Notes: generated by a model not told the origin, from the sequence alone. A stretch of 20,078 bases of DNA from PVC group bacterium (GCA_022560555.1 JADFSZ010000005.1:1-20078), one strand, 5' to 3'. Positions 1-7,980 are shown, numbered from the stretch's first letter. Made by a program: numbers and translations.

Positions 1-101
1 GGCAAATGGCAGTGATTCCTGAGCCAGACATTTATCTAAATTATTATTTATGAGTTAGTTGTGATGAATAGAGTTTTTTGGCCTCTAATTTGCGTTTTAA
101 C

Positions 102-163
102 GAAGGAACCTTTGAGTCTATTTTGCCATATATAAGTCTATTTTGCCATACTAAGGAACCTTT
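102..163. repeat. Short direct-repeat block upstream of the assembly ATPase
   Basis: The 16-base word AGTCTATTTTGCCATA occurs at 115-130 and again at 135-150, a 20-base period. It is framed by two copies of AAGGAACCTTT at 103-113 and 153-163. The block ends 15 bases before the ATG at 179. No good ribosome binding site is visible next to that ATG. Nothing else can be supported in bases 1-178: one frame is open to a TGA at 51-53 and could be the tail of an upstream gene, but it is too short to judge. Whether the repeat is an operator pair or a slippage product cannot be told from sequence. Confidence 0.6.
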
Positions 164-178
164 ACACTAGCCCTATAT

Positions 179-772
179 ATGTCAATATTTCTGAGAAACC
201 TTCATAAGCGGAAAATCCTGACGGATGAGCAGGTATCGCACATTCGTGAGCATCTGGCCACTAAGGAAAAATCCGTGTATGAGCTGGTTCTTGAAAAGAA
301 CTATCTCAAGATTTGTGATCTCAAAAAAATTCTTCGTGATACTTTTGATATCCCTCATTCGAATTTGGAAGAGAAGGACATAGATCCCAATGCCGTGGGG
401 TATCTTTCGTATGAGTTCGCCGTTAAGTACGGAGTTTTTCCTCTAAAGGTAGAAGATAATGATTTAATCCTCGCTATGTGTGACCCAACCGACATTATGG
501 TCCGGGATAATATCCAAGCCATGACTTCAAAAAACCTGAGACCATTTTTTGCCGAAAAATCCCGCATCCATAACTGCATTCAAAAATATTATAAACTCGA
601 AGGCATTGTGGGCGATATGTGTGATGATTTGTCCCTGTTTGAGATTTTGGATTCCTCTCAACATAAAGAAGTCAATCTTGATCATTTTGATACGAAAGGT
701 TCTAATGACGCGCCTGTGGTGAGGCTCGTAAATCAAATCATAAGGGATTCCTGTTCGCTGTCGGGCGAGTGA
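179..772 (+). pseudogene. gspE: GspE/PilB-type assembly ATPase, N-terminal fragment (frameshifted)
   Basis: This 197-codon piece is the N-terminal part of a type II secretion/type IV pilus assembly ATPase, the cytoplasmic hexamer that powers pseudopilus or pilus assembly. Residues about 1-140 resemble the GspE/PilB N-terminal domain, including a segment around 'AVKYGVFPLKVEDNDLILAMCDPTD' typical of these proteins. Near residue 180 it enters the conserved stretch APVVRLVNQII, which in the family leads directly into ASDIHIEP. Here the frame is lost just after NQII and a TGA follows at 770-772. The missing ASDIHIEP is readable in the next frame from about 760 and continues into the ORF at 801-1952. 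Removing one base at about 745-765 would give one protein of about 590 residues, a usual full length. The ATG at 179 has only a weak, distant AAGGAA upstream. GspE and PilB cannot be told apart without neighbouring pilus genes. Confidence 0.8.
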
Positions 773-800
773 CATACATATTGAACCTCAGGACGCGGGA

Positions 801-1952
801 GTGCAGGTGCGGTATCGGGTTGACGGGGACTTGAAAAATATTGCCAAGCTGCCAAGGAAGCTTAAAAATTCACTTGTGGCCCGTATCAAAGTCATGAGTG
901 GCTTGGACATCGCGGAGAAGCGTAAACCTCAGGACGGGGGAATTAAACTTAATATGGGAGATCGAAAAGTTGATCTAAGGGTTTCCATTATTCCGATTTT
1001 CTTTGGCGAAAAAATTGTGATCCGGATTCTGGATCCTAAAGGAACGAAAACACAGCTGGAAAGTTTGGGGTTTAGTGACAAAGATTTGAGAATTATTAAG
1101 GGCGTCATCCAGAAACCCCAAGGCATGGTTCTCGTGACGGGCCCGACGGGTTCCGGAAAAACATCAAGCATTTACGCGGCATTGAATTATGTAAAATGCG
1201 AAGAAAAAAACATTATTACAATCGAAGATCCTGTCGAATATCTTATGAACGGAATCAATCAGATCCAAGTGAACATAAAGGCGGGTGTCACATTCGCCAA
1301 AGGTCTTAGAAGCATACTTCGGCAAGACCCGAATGTGATCCTTGTCGGGGAAATTCGTGACGATGAGACCGCGGAAATCGCTCTTCGCGCATCGATGACG
1401 GGCCATTTGGTTTTTTCTACACTTCATACGAACAGCGCGATCGCAACATTCGCGCGACTGTATGATATCGGCATGAAGCCTTATTTGGTGGCTTCTTGTT
1501 TATCCCTTGTCATCGCTCAGCGATTGGTCCGAATCAATTGTCCCAGATGTTCCGAGCCTTATTTACCTTCCTCGCAACTTCTTGATCGGTTTCAAAATTA
1601 CTTTAAAAAAAGACCTGTGGATGTTTTTAGCAAAGGGCAGGGATGTGATCATTGTCTTGGATCCGGATATTTGGGGCGTACGGCTGTGTATGAGTTTATT
1701 CTCGTGACAGACCGCATTCGCGAATTGATTGTTCAGAAAGTTGCCGAGGGAGAGATTCTAAAAGAACTGAAAAGAACAGGTTTTAAAACCATTATTGAAA
1801 ACGGATTAGAAAAAGTGGCTGAAGGGATTACAAGCCTGGAAGAAATATCTAACATCATTGAGTTCTCAGATGATATCCATCGCTCGGTGGAAAACGTTTT
1901 AAAAACACATCCGATCTTGCTGTATGCCAACACGAAAAAAAGCCCCCGATGA
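801..1952 (+). pseudogene. gspE: GspE/PilB-type assembly ATPase, catalytic C-terminal fragment (frameshifted)
   Basis: This is the ATPase half of the same gene; the GTG at 801 is only the first possible start in this frame, and homologous coding continues upstream to about 760. All catalytic elements are visible (numbering from 801): Walker A GPTGSGKT at residues 114-121, an Asp box around IITIEDPVEY at 138-147, Walker B NVILVGEIRD at 158-167, and a His box GHLVFSTLHTN at 181-191. The zinc tetracysteine motif is present as C237-x2-C240 and C272-x2-C275. Intact motifs with no further disruption suggest either a recent mutation, a sequencing or assembly error, or programmed frameshifting. The family acts at the inner face of the cytoplasmic membrane with a GspF/PilC platform protein; none is encoded in the window. 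Confidence 0.85.
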
Positions 1953-2041
1953 CAAAGCTCTCCAAAAGATCGAGAATCGAAGATCTTCACCCGCAACCAC
2001 GTCGGTTTACTCAGGGAAATCTCGAGCGAGAAATAGTCTAA
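1949..2041 (+). CDS. Possible 30-residue peptide overlapping the end of the ATPase gene
   Basis: The stop of the ATPase gene overlaps an ATG in the arrangement ATGA at 1949-1952, a layout typical of translational coupling. The new frame runs 30 codons to a TAA at 2039-2041. The product starts MTKLSKRSRIEDLHP and is rich in Arg and Lys, with no hydrophobic segment and no family I recognise. It could be the degraded start of a following pilus gene or a chance ORF. No separate ribosome binding site is evident. Confidence 0.2.
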   Translation: MTKLSKRSRIEDLHPQPRRFTQGNLEREIV

Positions 2042-2056
2042 GCTTAATTAAATAAA

Positions 2057-2074
2057 GTTGTTATACGTAACAAC
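2057..2074. promoter_or_regulatory. Inverted repeat, candidate operator site 1 upstream of the Rrf2 gene
   Basis: GTTGTTA-TACG-TAACAAC forms perfect 7-base arms around a 4-base centre. It lies 55 bases before the -35 element of promoter P1. It shares half-sites TTGTTA/TAACAA with the second dyad at 2148-2166. No run of T follows it, so a terminator for the ATPase gene is unlikely. Confidence 0.5.
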
Positions 2075-2100
2075 AATATTACAAATATATTGTGAAAATT

Positions 2101-2127
2101 AAAATAAGACTTTTTTTTACTTATTTT
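2101..2127. promoter_or_regulatory. AT-rich inverted repeat abutting promoter P1
   Basis: AAAATAAG at 2101-2108 is the exact reverse complement of CTTATTTT at 2120-2127, with an 11-base T-rich centre. It ends one base before the -35 hexamer of P1. It may act as an upstream AT-rich promoter element or a protein site. In such AT-rich DNA chance dyads are common, so confidence is low. Confidence 0.3.
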
Positions 2128-2128
2128 A

Positions 2129-2157
2129 TTGACAATTTTCGTGGTTTTTGTTATATT
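2129..2157 (+). promoter_or_regulatory. Promoter P1 of the Rrf2/suf region
   Basis: TTGACA at 2129-2134, a 17-base spacer and TATATT at 2152-2157 make a near-consensus housekeeping (sigma-70-type) promoter. Transcription would begin near 2164, about 185 bases before the Rrf2 start codon. The -10 hexamer lies inside the inverted repeat at 2148-2166, so a bound regulator would block this promoter. Confidence 0.7.
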
Positions 2158-2166
2158 CTATAACAA
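2148..2166. promoter_or_regulatory. Inverted repeat, candidate operator site 2 over the P1 -10 element
   Basis: TTGTTATA-TTC-TATAACAA has perfect 8-base arms around a 3-base centre and covers the P1 -10 hexamer and probable start point. With the dyad at 2057-2074 it repeats the half-site TTGTTA/TAACAA. Autoregulation by the Rrf2 protein encoded next is the simplest reading. It does not resemble the E. coli IscR boxes as I know them. Confidence 0.55.
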
Positions 2167-2256
2167 GAACAATGTCTCAGGATTTGTGAAAGGTGCTGAT
2201 AAATGGGTGTTTACAGCTAGCTCCTTCCAGCGCAGATTTGGAAGGGGATCTTTTTT
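2164..2256 (+). ncRNA. Candidate small RNA or attenuator leader upstream of the Rrf2 gene
   Basis: Between the predicted P1 start and the T-run at 2251-2256 lie about 93 bases containing two hairpins. The first pairs GCTG 2195-2198 with CAGC 2214-2217 and TAAA 2200-2203 with TTTA 2210-2213, with one bulged A and a 6-base loop. The second is the terminator described separately. The only ORF inside is a 5-codon one starting at 2172. The unit could be a free-standing small RNA or an attenuated leader that sets read-through into the Rrf2-suf genes. I recognise no known riboswitch fold. Confidence 0.45.
2221..2256 (+). terminator. Intrinsic terminator inside the Rrf2 leader
   Basis: CTCCTTCCA at 2221-2229 pairs with TGGAAGGGG at 2239-2247 (9 pairs, one G-U) around a 9-base loop, and six T follow at 2251-2256. 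It lies upstream of the regulator gene, so it would stop P1 transcripts before they reach the coding region unless it is bypassed. Confidence 0.65.
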
Positions 2257-2290
2257 GAAGAAAAATAAGTTAAAAAATAACTTAATTATC

Positions 2291-2318
2291 TTGACACAAA
2301 TCCAAGGGGCCCTAATAA
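2291..2318 (+). promoter_or_regulatory. Promoter P2, proximal to the Rrf2 gene
   Basis: TTGACA at 2291-2296, a 16-base spacer and TAATAA at 2313-2318 form a second candidate promoter downstream of the leader terminator. Transcription would start near 2325, giving a short leader to the Rrf2 ATG at 2350. It would allow expression of the regulator and suf genes independently of P1 read-through. Confidence 0.5.
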
Positions 2319-2359
2319 TGTCAACCCTTAACCGAATAAAGGGCATTCTATGCTATTAA
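2318..2359 (+). CDS. Possible 13-residue leader peptide overlapping the Rrf2 start
   Basis: ATG at 2318 has AAGGGG at 2304-2309 with an 8-base gap, a good ribosome binding site. The frame encodes [13 protein letters not shown] and stops at 2357-2359, ten bases past the first base of the Rrf2 start codon (2350). It would be translated only from P1 read-through transcripts, because P2 starts inside it. Translational coupling to the regulator is conceivable. It may equally be chance. Confidence 0.25.
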   Translation: MSTLNRIKGILCY

Positions 2360-2832
2360 TTCACAAAAAACTTGAATATGCCATTATTGTTTTAAAATTC
2401 CTGCATAAGCTGTATCCGGGAGAGCGTGCGACAGCTAAAGAGATCAGTGAACACTACAAAATGCCTTTTGATTCCACGAGCCGTGTGATGCAGCTTATGA
2501 AGGACTGGCATCTGCTCAAAAGCGAACAAGGCATGAAAGGCGGATACTCGATCACGGCGGATCTGAATCATGTGTCTCTGCTGGGCTTGATGGAATGTGT
2601 CTTAGGGCCGGTAGAAATCACAAATTGCCTCAATAAGGAATACGGAAATTGCGAATTAACGTGTCAGTGCAGTATTATTCCATCGATGATTTATTTAAAT
2701 GAAAAAATACTCTCGCTGTATAAAACAATCACACTTTATGAATTGATGACGATTGAAAACAAACAGGAATCCCAAAAGATCAAATCAGAATATTTAAAAA
2801 GAAACACGGAAAAAATTCACGGATTGGTATAA
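2350..2832 (+). CDS. Rrf2-family Fe-S-sensing transcriptional regulator of the suf genes
   Basis: This 160-residue protein has the Rrf2 layout: an N-terminal winged helix-turn-helix (about residues 1-70, including GMKGGYSI in the wing) and a cysteine cluster at C93-x7-C101-x5-C107, with C105 also close by. Family members such as IscR and NsrR bind an Fe-S cluster through three cysteines in this position and control Fe-S assembly or stress genes. Spacing here differs from the C-x5-C-x5-C of IscR. The start is supported by AAAGGG at 2338-2343, six bases before the ATG. sufB begins 34 bases after its stop, so the regulator most likely heads the suf operon and senses cluster supply. The paired inverted repeats upstream are its likely operators. 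I infer the cluster; the cysteines alone do not prove it. Confidence 0.88.
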   Translation: MLLIHKKLEYAIIVLKFLHKLYPGERATAKEISEHYKMPFDSTSRVMQLMKDWHLLKSEQGMKGGYSITADLNHVSLLGLMECVLGPVEITNCLNKEYGNCELTCQCSIIPSMIYLNEKILSLYKTITLYELMTIENKQESQKIKSEYLKRNTEKIHGLV

Positions 2833-2866
2833 TTGTCGTTCTAAATTCAAAATAAAGGTGCTTTTT

Positions 2867-4336
2867 ATGGAACATCCTTCAAAAAAAACACAAACGGAAG
2901 TAACGATTTCAGAAAATCAACTTGCCGGTGATTATAAATTTGGTTTTACGACGGATGTTGAAACGGAAGATTTTCCCAAAGGTATCAACGAAGGCATCAT
3001 CCGGCTTATTTCTGAGAAAAGAAATGAACCGGAATTTATGTTGGAATTCCGCCTGAAAGCCTTTCGTCACTGGGAGACGCTCGAAGAGCCCCATTGGGCG
3101 CACCTGTATTATCCAAAGATTGATTATCAAGCCATCCGGTATTATTCGGCTGTGAAAAAGAAGGAGGATGGGCCGAAAAGTCTGGATGAAGTTGATCCTG
3201 AGGTTGTGAAAACATTTGAGCGCTTGGGAATCCCGGTGCAGGAACAAAAACGCTTGAGTGGTGTTGCCGTGGACGCTGTGTTTGACAGTATCTCAATGGG
3301 AACGACCCATCAGGATGTTCTCGCGAAAGCGGGTGTGATTTTTTGCTCATTTTCCGAAGCCATTCAGAAGCATCCCGAGCTCATACAAAAATATCTTGGC
3401 AGTGTTGTGCCGTACACGGACAATTTTTTCGCGGCCCTTAACGCTGCCGTGTTTAGCGATGGCTCCTTTTGCTATATTCCCAAAGGAGTGCGAAGTCCTT
3501 TAGAATTATCAACATATTTTCGTATCAATGCGATGGATACGGGGCAATTTGAAAGAACACTGATCGTGGCTGAAGAAGCGAGTTATGTCAGCTATCTCGA
3601 AGGCTGCACGGCCCCCAGCCGGGATGAAAATCAGCTTCACGCGGCTGTTGTGGAATTGATTACCATGAAGCATGCGGAAATCAAATATTCGACCGTGCAG
3701 AATTGGTATTCGGGTGATAAAGACGGGAAAGGCGGAATATTCAACTTTGTGACGAAACGGGGAAAATGTGTCGGAGCGCATTCTAAAATATCCTGGACGC
3801 AGGTGGAAGCCGGCGCGGCGATCACATGGAAATATCCAAGCGTGATCCTCCAGGGAGATTATTCTATCGGAGAATTTTATTCGGTCGCCTTAACCAACAA
3901 TAAGATGCAGGCGGATACGGGAACGAAAATGATTCATGTTGGTAAAAACACCCGGAGCAAAATCATCTCGAAAGGAATCTCCTGTGATCAGTCTGTGAAC
4001 AGTTATCGGGGGCTGGTTAAGATATTGTCCGGGGCTGAAAATGCCCGCAATTATTCGAATTGTGACTCCATGCTCGTGGGAGATCAATGTTCGGCGAACA
4101 CTTTTCCATATTTGGAGATTAATAATAACACAGCGACAGTTGAACACGAAGCCACAACATCCAAAATTAATGCCGAGCAGATTTTTTACCTGAAAAGCCG
4201 CGGCCTGGATGACGAAGAAGCTATTTCCCTTTTGATCAACGGGTACTGCAAAGATGTCTTTCGTGAACTCCCCCTGGAATTCTCCGTAGAAGCCATAAAA
4301 CTCCTCGAAATGAAATTGGAAGGAAGCGTAGGATAA
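2867..4336 (+). CDS. sufB: SufB, Fe-S cluster assembly scaffold
   Basis: SufB is the core of the cytosolic SufBC2D scaffold on which Fe-S clusters are built. The product has 489 residues, close to the 495 of E. coli SufB. The C-terminal region aligns without gaps to my recollection of the E. coli protein: Cys399 (in NCDSML) matches the sulfur-accepting Cys405, and Glu428 (in EHEATTSK) matches Glu434. The end, [19 protein letters not shown], is typical of the family. I chose the ATG at 2867 because AAAGG at 2854-2858 is correctly placed for it. The in-frame GTG at 2858 overlaps that ribosome binding site. It follows the Rrf2 gene closely and precedes sufC after a 144-base gap containing a repeat. 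Confidence 0.97.
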   Translation: MEHPSKKTQTEVTISENQLAGDYKFGFTTDVETEDFPKGINEGIIRLISEKRNEPEFMLEFRLKAFRHWETLEEPHWAHLYYPKIDYQAIRYYSAVKKKEDGPKSLDEVDPEVVKTFERLGIPVQEQKRLSGVAVDAVFDSISMGTTHQDVLAKAGVIFCSFSEAIQKHPELIQKYLGSVVPYTDNFFAALNAAVFSDGSFCYIPKGVRSPLELSTYFRINAMDTGQFERTLIVAEEASYVSYLEGCTAPSRDENQLHAAVVELITMKHAEIKYSTVQNWYSGDKDGKGGIFNFVTKRGKCVGAHSKISWTQVEAGAAITWKYPSVILQGDYSIGEFYSVALTNNKMQADTGTKMIHVGKNTRSKIISKGISCDQSVNSYRGLVKILSGAENARNYSNCDSMLVGDQCSANTFPYLEINNNTATVEHEATTSKINAEQIFYLKSRGLDDEEAISLLINGYCKDVFRELPLEFSVEAIKLLEMKLEGSVG

Positions 4337-4344
4337 AAAAGACA

Positions 4345-4386
4345 TGAGTCATGTGTCATGAACTCAAAAACAAAAGTCATGACTCA
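4345..4386. repeat. GTCATG-word repeat and inverted repeat in the sufB-sufC gap
   Basis: TGAGTCATG at 4345-4353 and CATGACTCA at 4378-4386 are exact 9-base inverted arms around 24 bases. The words GTCATG and CATGA recur several times between 4341 and 4395. The transcript could fold here, and a weak processing or attenuation role between sufB and sufC is possible, though there is no T-run. It resembles the other short-word intergenic repeats in this window in style but not in sequence. Confidence 0.5.
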
Positions 4387-4480
4387 CTGCGCATGACCAA
4401 TGACGATTCAATGCAGGTGATCAATCGAGGATATCAGCTAGTTACGTCATCATAATTCAAACACAGCAAAGGGAATAAAA

Positions 4481-5236
4481 ATGTTAGAAATTAAAGATTT
4501 ACACGTAAGCGTTGAAGAAACGCCGATCTTGAAGGGAGTCAACCTCAAGGTAAACGCGGGCGAAGTGCATGCGATTATGGGGCCCAACGGGTCCGGAAAA
4601 AGCACACTTGCCAAAGTGATCGCGGGGCATCCGGCGTATGAAGTGACACAAGGGAGCATCACATATGAAGTCAACTTTAAGGAGATAGATTTAATGGAGC
4701 TAGAGCCTCATGAACGGGCCAGAAAGGGTGTTTTTATGGCCTTTCAATATCCTGTCGAGGTTCCCGGTGTGACAAACACATCTTTTCTTCAGGCCGCGTT
4801 TAACGCAATCTGCCGCGACCAAGGTGCCGAAGAAATGGATGCGATTGATTTTGATGTCTATCTGCATGAAAAAATAAAATTGCTCAGTATGGATGAGAAA
4901 TATCTCAACCGCCCGCTGAATGTGGATTTTTCCGGCGGAGAGAAAAAGCGGAACGAAATCCTTCAAATGGCCGTGCTGACTCCGCGGATATCATTTTTGG
5001 ATGAAACAGATTCAGGCCTTGATATTGATGCCTTGAGGATCGTAGCGGCCGGAGTCAATAAACTTAAATCTAAAGATAACGCGATTGTTCTGATTACGCA
5101 CTACCAAAGACTCCTTAACTATATTGTTCCGGATTTTGTTCATATCATGATTGACGGGAAGATCGCTGAGACTGGCCATAAAGAGCTGGCCTTAACGGTT
5201 GAAGACCGTGGGTATGATTGGCTGAACAAAAAATAA
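4481..5236 (+). CDS. sufC: SufC, ABC-type ATPase of the Fe-S scaffold
   Basis: SufC is the soluble ATPase that binds SufB and SufD and drives the conformational change needed for cluster assembly. The 251-residue product shows Walker [10 protein letters not shown] at 34-42, the signature SGGEKKR at 151-157, Walker B ending in [10 protein letters not shown] at 172-181, and the switch His207 in ITHYQRLL. The ETDSGLDID wording and the signature with EKKRNEIL are characteristic of SufC rather than transporter ATPases. AAAGGGA at 4468-4474 supports the ATG at 4481. sufD follows after 42 bases. Confidence 0.97.
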   Translation: MLEIKDLHVSVEETPILKGVNLKVNAGEVHAIMGPNGSGKSTLAKVIAGHPAYEVTQGSITYEVNFKEIDLMELEPHERARKGVFMAFQYPVEVPGVTNTSFLQAAFNAICRDQGAEEMDAIDFDVYLHEKIKLLSMDEKYLNRPLNVDFSGGEKKRNEILQMAVLTPRISFLDETDSGLDIDALRIVAAGVNKLKSKDNAIVLITHYQRLLNYIVPDFVHIMIDGKIAETGHKELALTVEDRGYDWLNKK

Positions 5237-5278
5237 GTGTATTTCTAAAAAAACATTTTTAATAAATAAAGGAAATTT

Positions 5279-6631
5279 ATGGAAATTGATCGATCAATCA
5301 AAGATCCGTTTTTAGATAACTTGCAGCGCCTGAAGACATCAACGGAGAACGGACACCTGTCAAAAGGCGTGCGGGAAATCCAAGACAAGTTCTGGAATGA
5401 CCTTCTCGAAATGGGATTTCCGACTAGAAAAACTGAGGATTGGAAATATACAGATCTTCGTCCCATCACGTCTTCGGAATATCGATGGGCAAACTCGACG
5501 GAATTTATGCATGAGGATGATCTTAAAAGCTTTTGCGATGGTAGCGATGGGGTTTCTGTTGTCTTTATAAATGGATTATTGTCTGAAAAATACTCTCATT
5601 TGGATCAGTTGCCCGAAGGCATTACGATTCACTTTTTAGATGACATTTTGACTTCAACGGATGACGCAACAAGCCGGCTGCGCGATGTTATATATAAGAA
5701 CAATTTTGACGAGGCTAAAAAAATAAAATTAGAAGATCCTTTTTACCTCCTTAATCAAAGTGTCTCCAAAAATGGGTGTGTGATTGAAGTTAAAAAAAAT
5801 GCTGTGATCCAAGAGATGATTCATCTCGTCTATGTCACGGACGAAAACGCAAGCGGATGTATGATGAATCCGACGAATGTGATACTTGCGGGAGCGTCTT
5901 GTGAGGCCTCAGTTTTAGAAAGTTACGTGAGCTTTGATCAATCAAAGTTTTTTATGAATCCGATCTCGAAAGTGTATCTCGAAGAAAACGCAAAGCTTGA
6001 ATATGTGATTCTTCAAGCCGAGAGTTATGAGTCGTTTCATGTTAAGAATACGCAAATTGTTCAGAAAAAGGACAGTCAGCTGATGAACTATACTATATCT
6101 ATAGGAAGTGCATTGCTGAGGAATAGTTTGTGGATCAAGCTCGATGATGAGGGTTGTTACTCTAGTCTTGACGGGCTTTATATGCCTACGGGGAAGCAGC
6201 ATATGGACAACCACACATTTGTGGAGCACGCCAAGCCGAATTGTTCGAGCAATCAGCTTTATAAGGGGATCCTTACAGATGCCGCGCGCGCAGTTTTTAA
6301 CGGAAAGATTCTTGTTCGTCCCGGCGCCCAAAAAACGAATGCGTACCAGCTCAATAAAAATATTCTCTTGAGCCGGCAGAGCCATATAGACACAAAGCCG
6401 GAGCTGGAAATATATGCCGATGATGTCCGCTGTACGCACGGAGCCACCATCGGCCAATTAAATGAAGACGAAATATTTTATTTCGAAAGCCGGGGAGTAT
6501 CCAGAGAAAATGCCGTGCAGATGCTGTGCCATGCGTTCGCGAACAATGTTTTAGAACGCATAACACATAAAACGATAGCCGGAATTGTTATTCATCTTTT
6601 AGAAAAAAAATTCTCGTGGATGAGCAAATAA
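5279..6631 (+). CDS. sufD: SufD, Fe-S cluster assembly scaffold partner
   Basis: SufD is the SufB paralogue in the SufBC2D complex and takes part in iron acquisition for the nascent cluster. The product has 450 residues, a little longer than E. coli SufD. The conserved C-terminal beta-helix carries ADDVRCTHGATIG with Cys385 and His387; the latter matches the functionally important His360 of E. coli. The N-terminal helical part includes RKTEDWKYTDL, a family hallmark. AAAGGAAA at 5268-5275 is well placed for the ATG at 5279. A repeat-containing gap of 118 bases separates it from sufS. Confidence 0.95.
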   Translation: MEIDRSIKDPFLDNLQRLKTSTENGHLSKGVREIQDKFWNDLLEMGFPTRKTEDWKYTDLRPITSSEYRWANSTEFMHEDDLKSFCDGSDGVSVVFINGLLSEKYSHLDQLPEGITIHFLDDILTSTDDATSRLRDVIYKNNFDEAKKIKLEDPFYLLNQSVSKNGCVIEVKKNAVIQEMIHLVYVTDENASGCMMNPTNVILAGASCEASVLESYVSFDQSKFFMNPISKVYLEENAKLEYVILQAESYESFHVKNTQIVQKKDSQLMNYTISIGSALLRNSLWIKLDDEGCYSSLDGLYMPTGKQHMDNHTFVEHAKPNCSSNQLYKGILTDAARAVFNGKILVRPGAQKTNAYQLNKNILLSRQSHIDTKPELEIYADDVRCTHGATIGQLNEDEIFYFESRGVSRENAVQMLCHAFANNVLERITHKTIAGIVIHLLEKKFSWMSK

Positions 6632-6635
6632 AGAA

Positions 6636-6736
6636 ATCACAAAGACTTAAGGAGAAAGAGCTAAAATCAGAATCTCTGTGAACTTGCCGGCCGACAGGCT
6701 CTGTGTCCTTTATGGTGAATAAAAGAGGGCTTTAAC
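6636..6736. repeat. Dispersed intergenic repeat, copy A (sufD-sufS gap)
   Basis: This stretch matches 8461-8567 over most of its length: ATCACAAAGA, then CTAAAATCAGAAT, TCTGTGAAC, CTCTGTGTCCTTT, TGGTGAA and GCTTTAAC in the same order. The left part is shorter and more degraded than in copy B. Words such as CTCTGTG and CACAAAGA are typical of a widespread class of palindromic intergenic repeats. The sufS start follows 14 bases after it. Confidence 0.75.
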
Positions 6737-6749
6737 GAAATTAAAGATT

Positions 6750-7979
6750 ATGTTAACCATGGAAACGAATATATCTAAGATACGTCAAGATTTTCCTGCC
6801 TTAAAGCGCTTGGTGAGGGGTCGTGATCTCGTGTACTTGGATAATGCCGCGACCACGTTAAAACCTCAATCTGTTATTGACGCTATTACGCATTATTACA
6901 CGGATTTATCAAGCAATGTTCATCGAGGTGTGCATTTTTTATCCGAAGAAAGCACAGCCCGGTTTGAAGAGGCCCGGGAAAAAGTGTCTCAGTTTATCTC
7001 GGCCAGGCAAAGTGCCGAAATTGTATTTACGCGTGGAACAACGGATGCCATCAACCTTGTCTCTCAAAGCTACGGAAAAACTTTTATCAAGTCCGGGGAC
7101 GAAATTCTAATCACAGAGATGGAGCATCACTCGAATATTGTGTCCTGGCAAATTTTATGCAAAGAAAAAGGATGTGTTCTCAAGGTGGCCCCCATTACGG
7201 ATGAAGGGGAACTAGTCATGGATGAGTTTGAAAAACTCATCGGTCCTAAAACGAAGATGATTGCTCTTGTGTATGTTTCAAATGTTTTAGGAACCATCAA
7301 TCCGGTTAAGGATATTATCCGTCTGGCTCATGAAAGGAATATTCCTGTTTTGATTGATGGGGCGCAGGCCGTGGGGCAGTTTCCCGTGGATGTTGTGGAT
7401 CTGGATTGCGACTTTTTTGCGTTTTCGGCACATAAAATGTTCGGCCCGACCGGAGTTGGGGTTTTATACGCCAAAGCCGAATATTTGAATCTCATGCCTC
7501 CGATTCAAGGCGGTGGTGACATGATCCTGTCTGTCAGTTTTGACAAGACAACCTATAACACAATTCCTTATAAATTTGAAGCCGGCACACCGAACATTGC
7601 GGGTGTCATAGGTTTGGGGGCGGCCGTCGAATATATCAATCAGCTTGGATTTGAATCTATTGTGCAACATGAAAAAGATATTTCAGCTTATCTGACACAA
7701 TCTTTAGGAGAAGTTGAAGGCCTAAAAATTATTGGTAGGGCCAAGAATAAGGTTCCCATTGCTTCTTTTGTTTTGGATCATGTTCATCCGCATGATATCG
7801 GAACTATTATTGATGAAGAGGGAGTGGCCGTCCGTACAGGTCACCACTGCGCTCAACCGCTTATGTCTCGATATGGCTTGCCGGCAACCGCTCGTGCCTC
7901 TTTTTCGCTTTATAACACAAAAGAAGAAGTTGATATATTGATTAAAGCGATCGAAAAAGTGAAAGCGGTGTTTAAATAA
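6750..7979 (+). CDS. sufS: SufS, group II cysteine desulfurase
   Basis: SufS is a pyridoxal-phosphate enzyme that takes sulfur from cysteine as an enzyme persulfide and passes it to SufU or SufE, here most likely the SufU encoded next. The 409-residue product has the internal aldimine lysine Lys229 in FSAHKMFGPTG and the catalytic Cys367 in RTGHHCAQP, the class II arrangement. DNAATTLKP near residue 31 and EAGTPNIAG near residue 278 are also typical. The start is uncertain: ATG at 6750 and ATG at 6759 are in frame and neither has a strong ribosome binding site. The stop lies one base before the sufU ATG, indicating tight coupling. Confidence 0.96.
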   Translation: MLTMETNISKIRQDFPALKRLVRGRDLVYLDNAATTLKPQSVIDAITHYYTDLSSNVHRGVHFLSEESTARFEEAREKVSQFISARQSAEIVFTRGTTDAINLVSQSYGKTFIKSGDEILITEMEHHSNIVSWQILCKEKGCVLKVAPITDEGELVMDEFEKLIGPKTKMIALVYVSNVLGTINPVKDIIRLAHERNIPVLIDGAQAVGQFPVDVVDLDCDFFAFSAHKMFGPTGVGVLYAKAEYLNLMPPIQGGGDMILSVSFDKTTYNTIPYKFEAGTPNIAGVIGLGAAVEYINQLGFESIVQHEKDISAYLTQSLGEVEGLKIIGRAKNKVPIASFVLDHVHPHDIGTIIDEEGVAVRTGHHCAQPLMSRYGLPATARASFSLYNTKEEVDILIKAIEKVKAVFK

Positions 7980-7980
7980 C

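Noticed and set aside
1-178. End of an upstream gene in bases 3-53
   Set aside because: One frame is open to TGA at 51-53, but 16 codons are too few to support a gene.
2129-2359. 76-codon open frame from a TTG at 2129
   Set aside because: It covers the P1 promoter, the leader hairpins and the terminator, has no ribosome binding site at its start and shows no protein-like composition. Only its last 13 codons have a plausible start.
2858-2866. GTG start for sufB three codons upstream
   Set aside because: The GTG overlaps the ribosome binding site AAAGG that serves the ATG at 2867.
3890-4345. 151-codon minus-strand frame inside sufB
   Set aside because: It is antisense to the most conserved part of sufB, has no recognisable domain and no start signals.
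4345-4386. Intrinsic terminator between sufB and sufC
   Set aside because: The 9-base arms have a 24-base loop and no T-run follows.
5942-6457. 171-codon minus-strand frame inside sufD
   Set aside because: It is antisense to conserved sufD sequence and looks like a shadow of its codon use.
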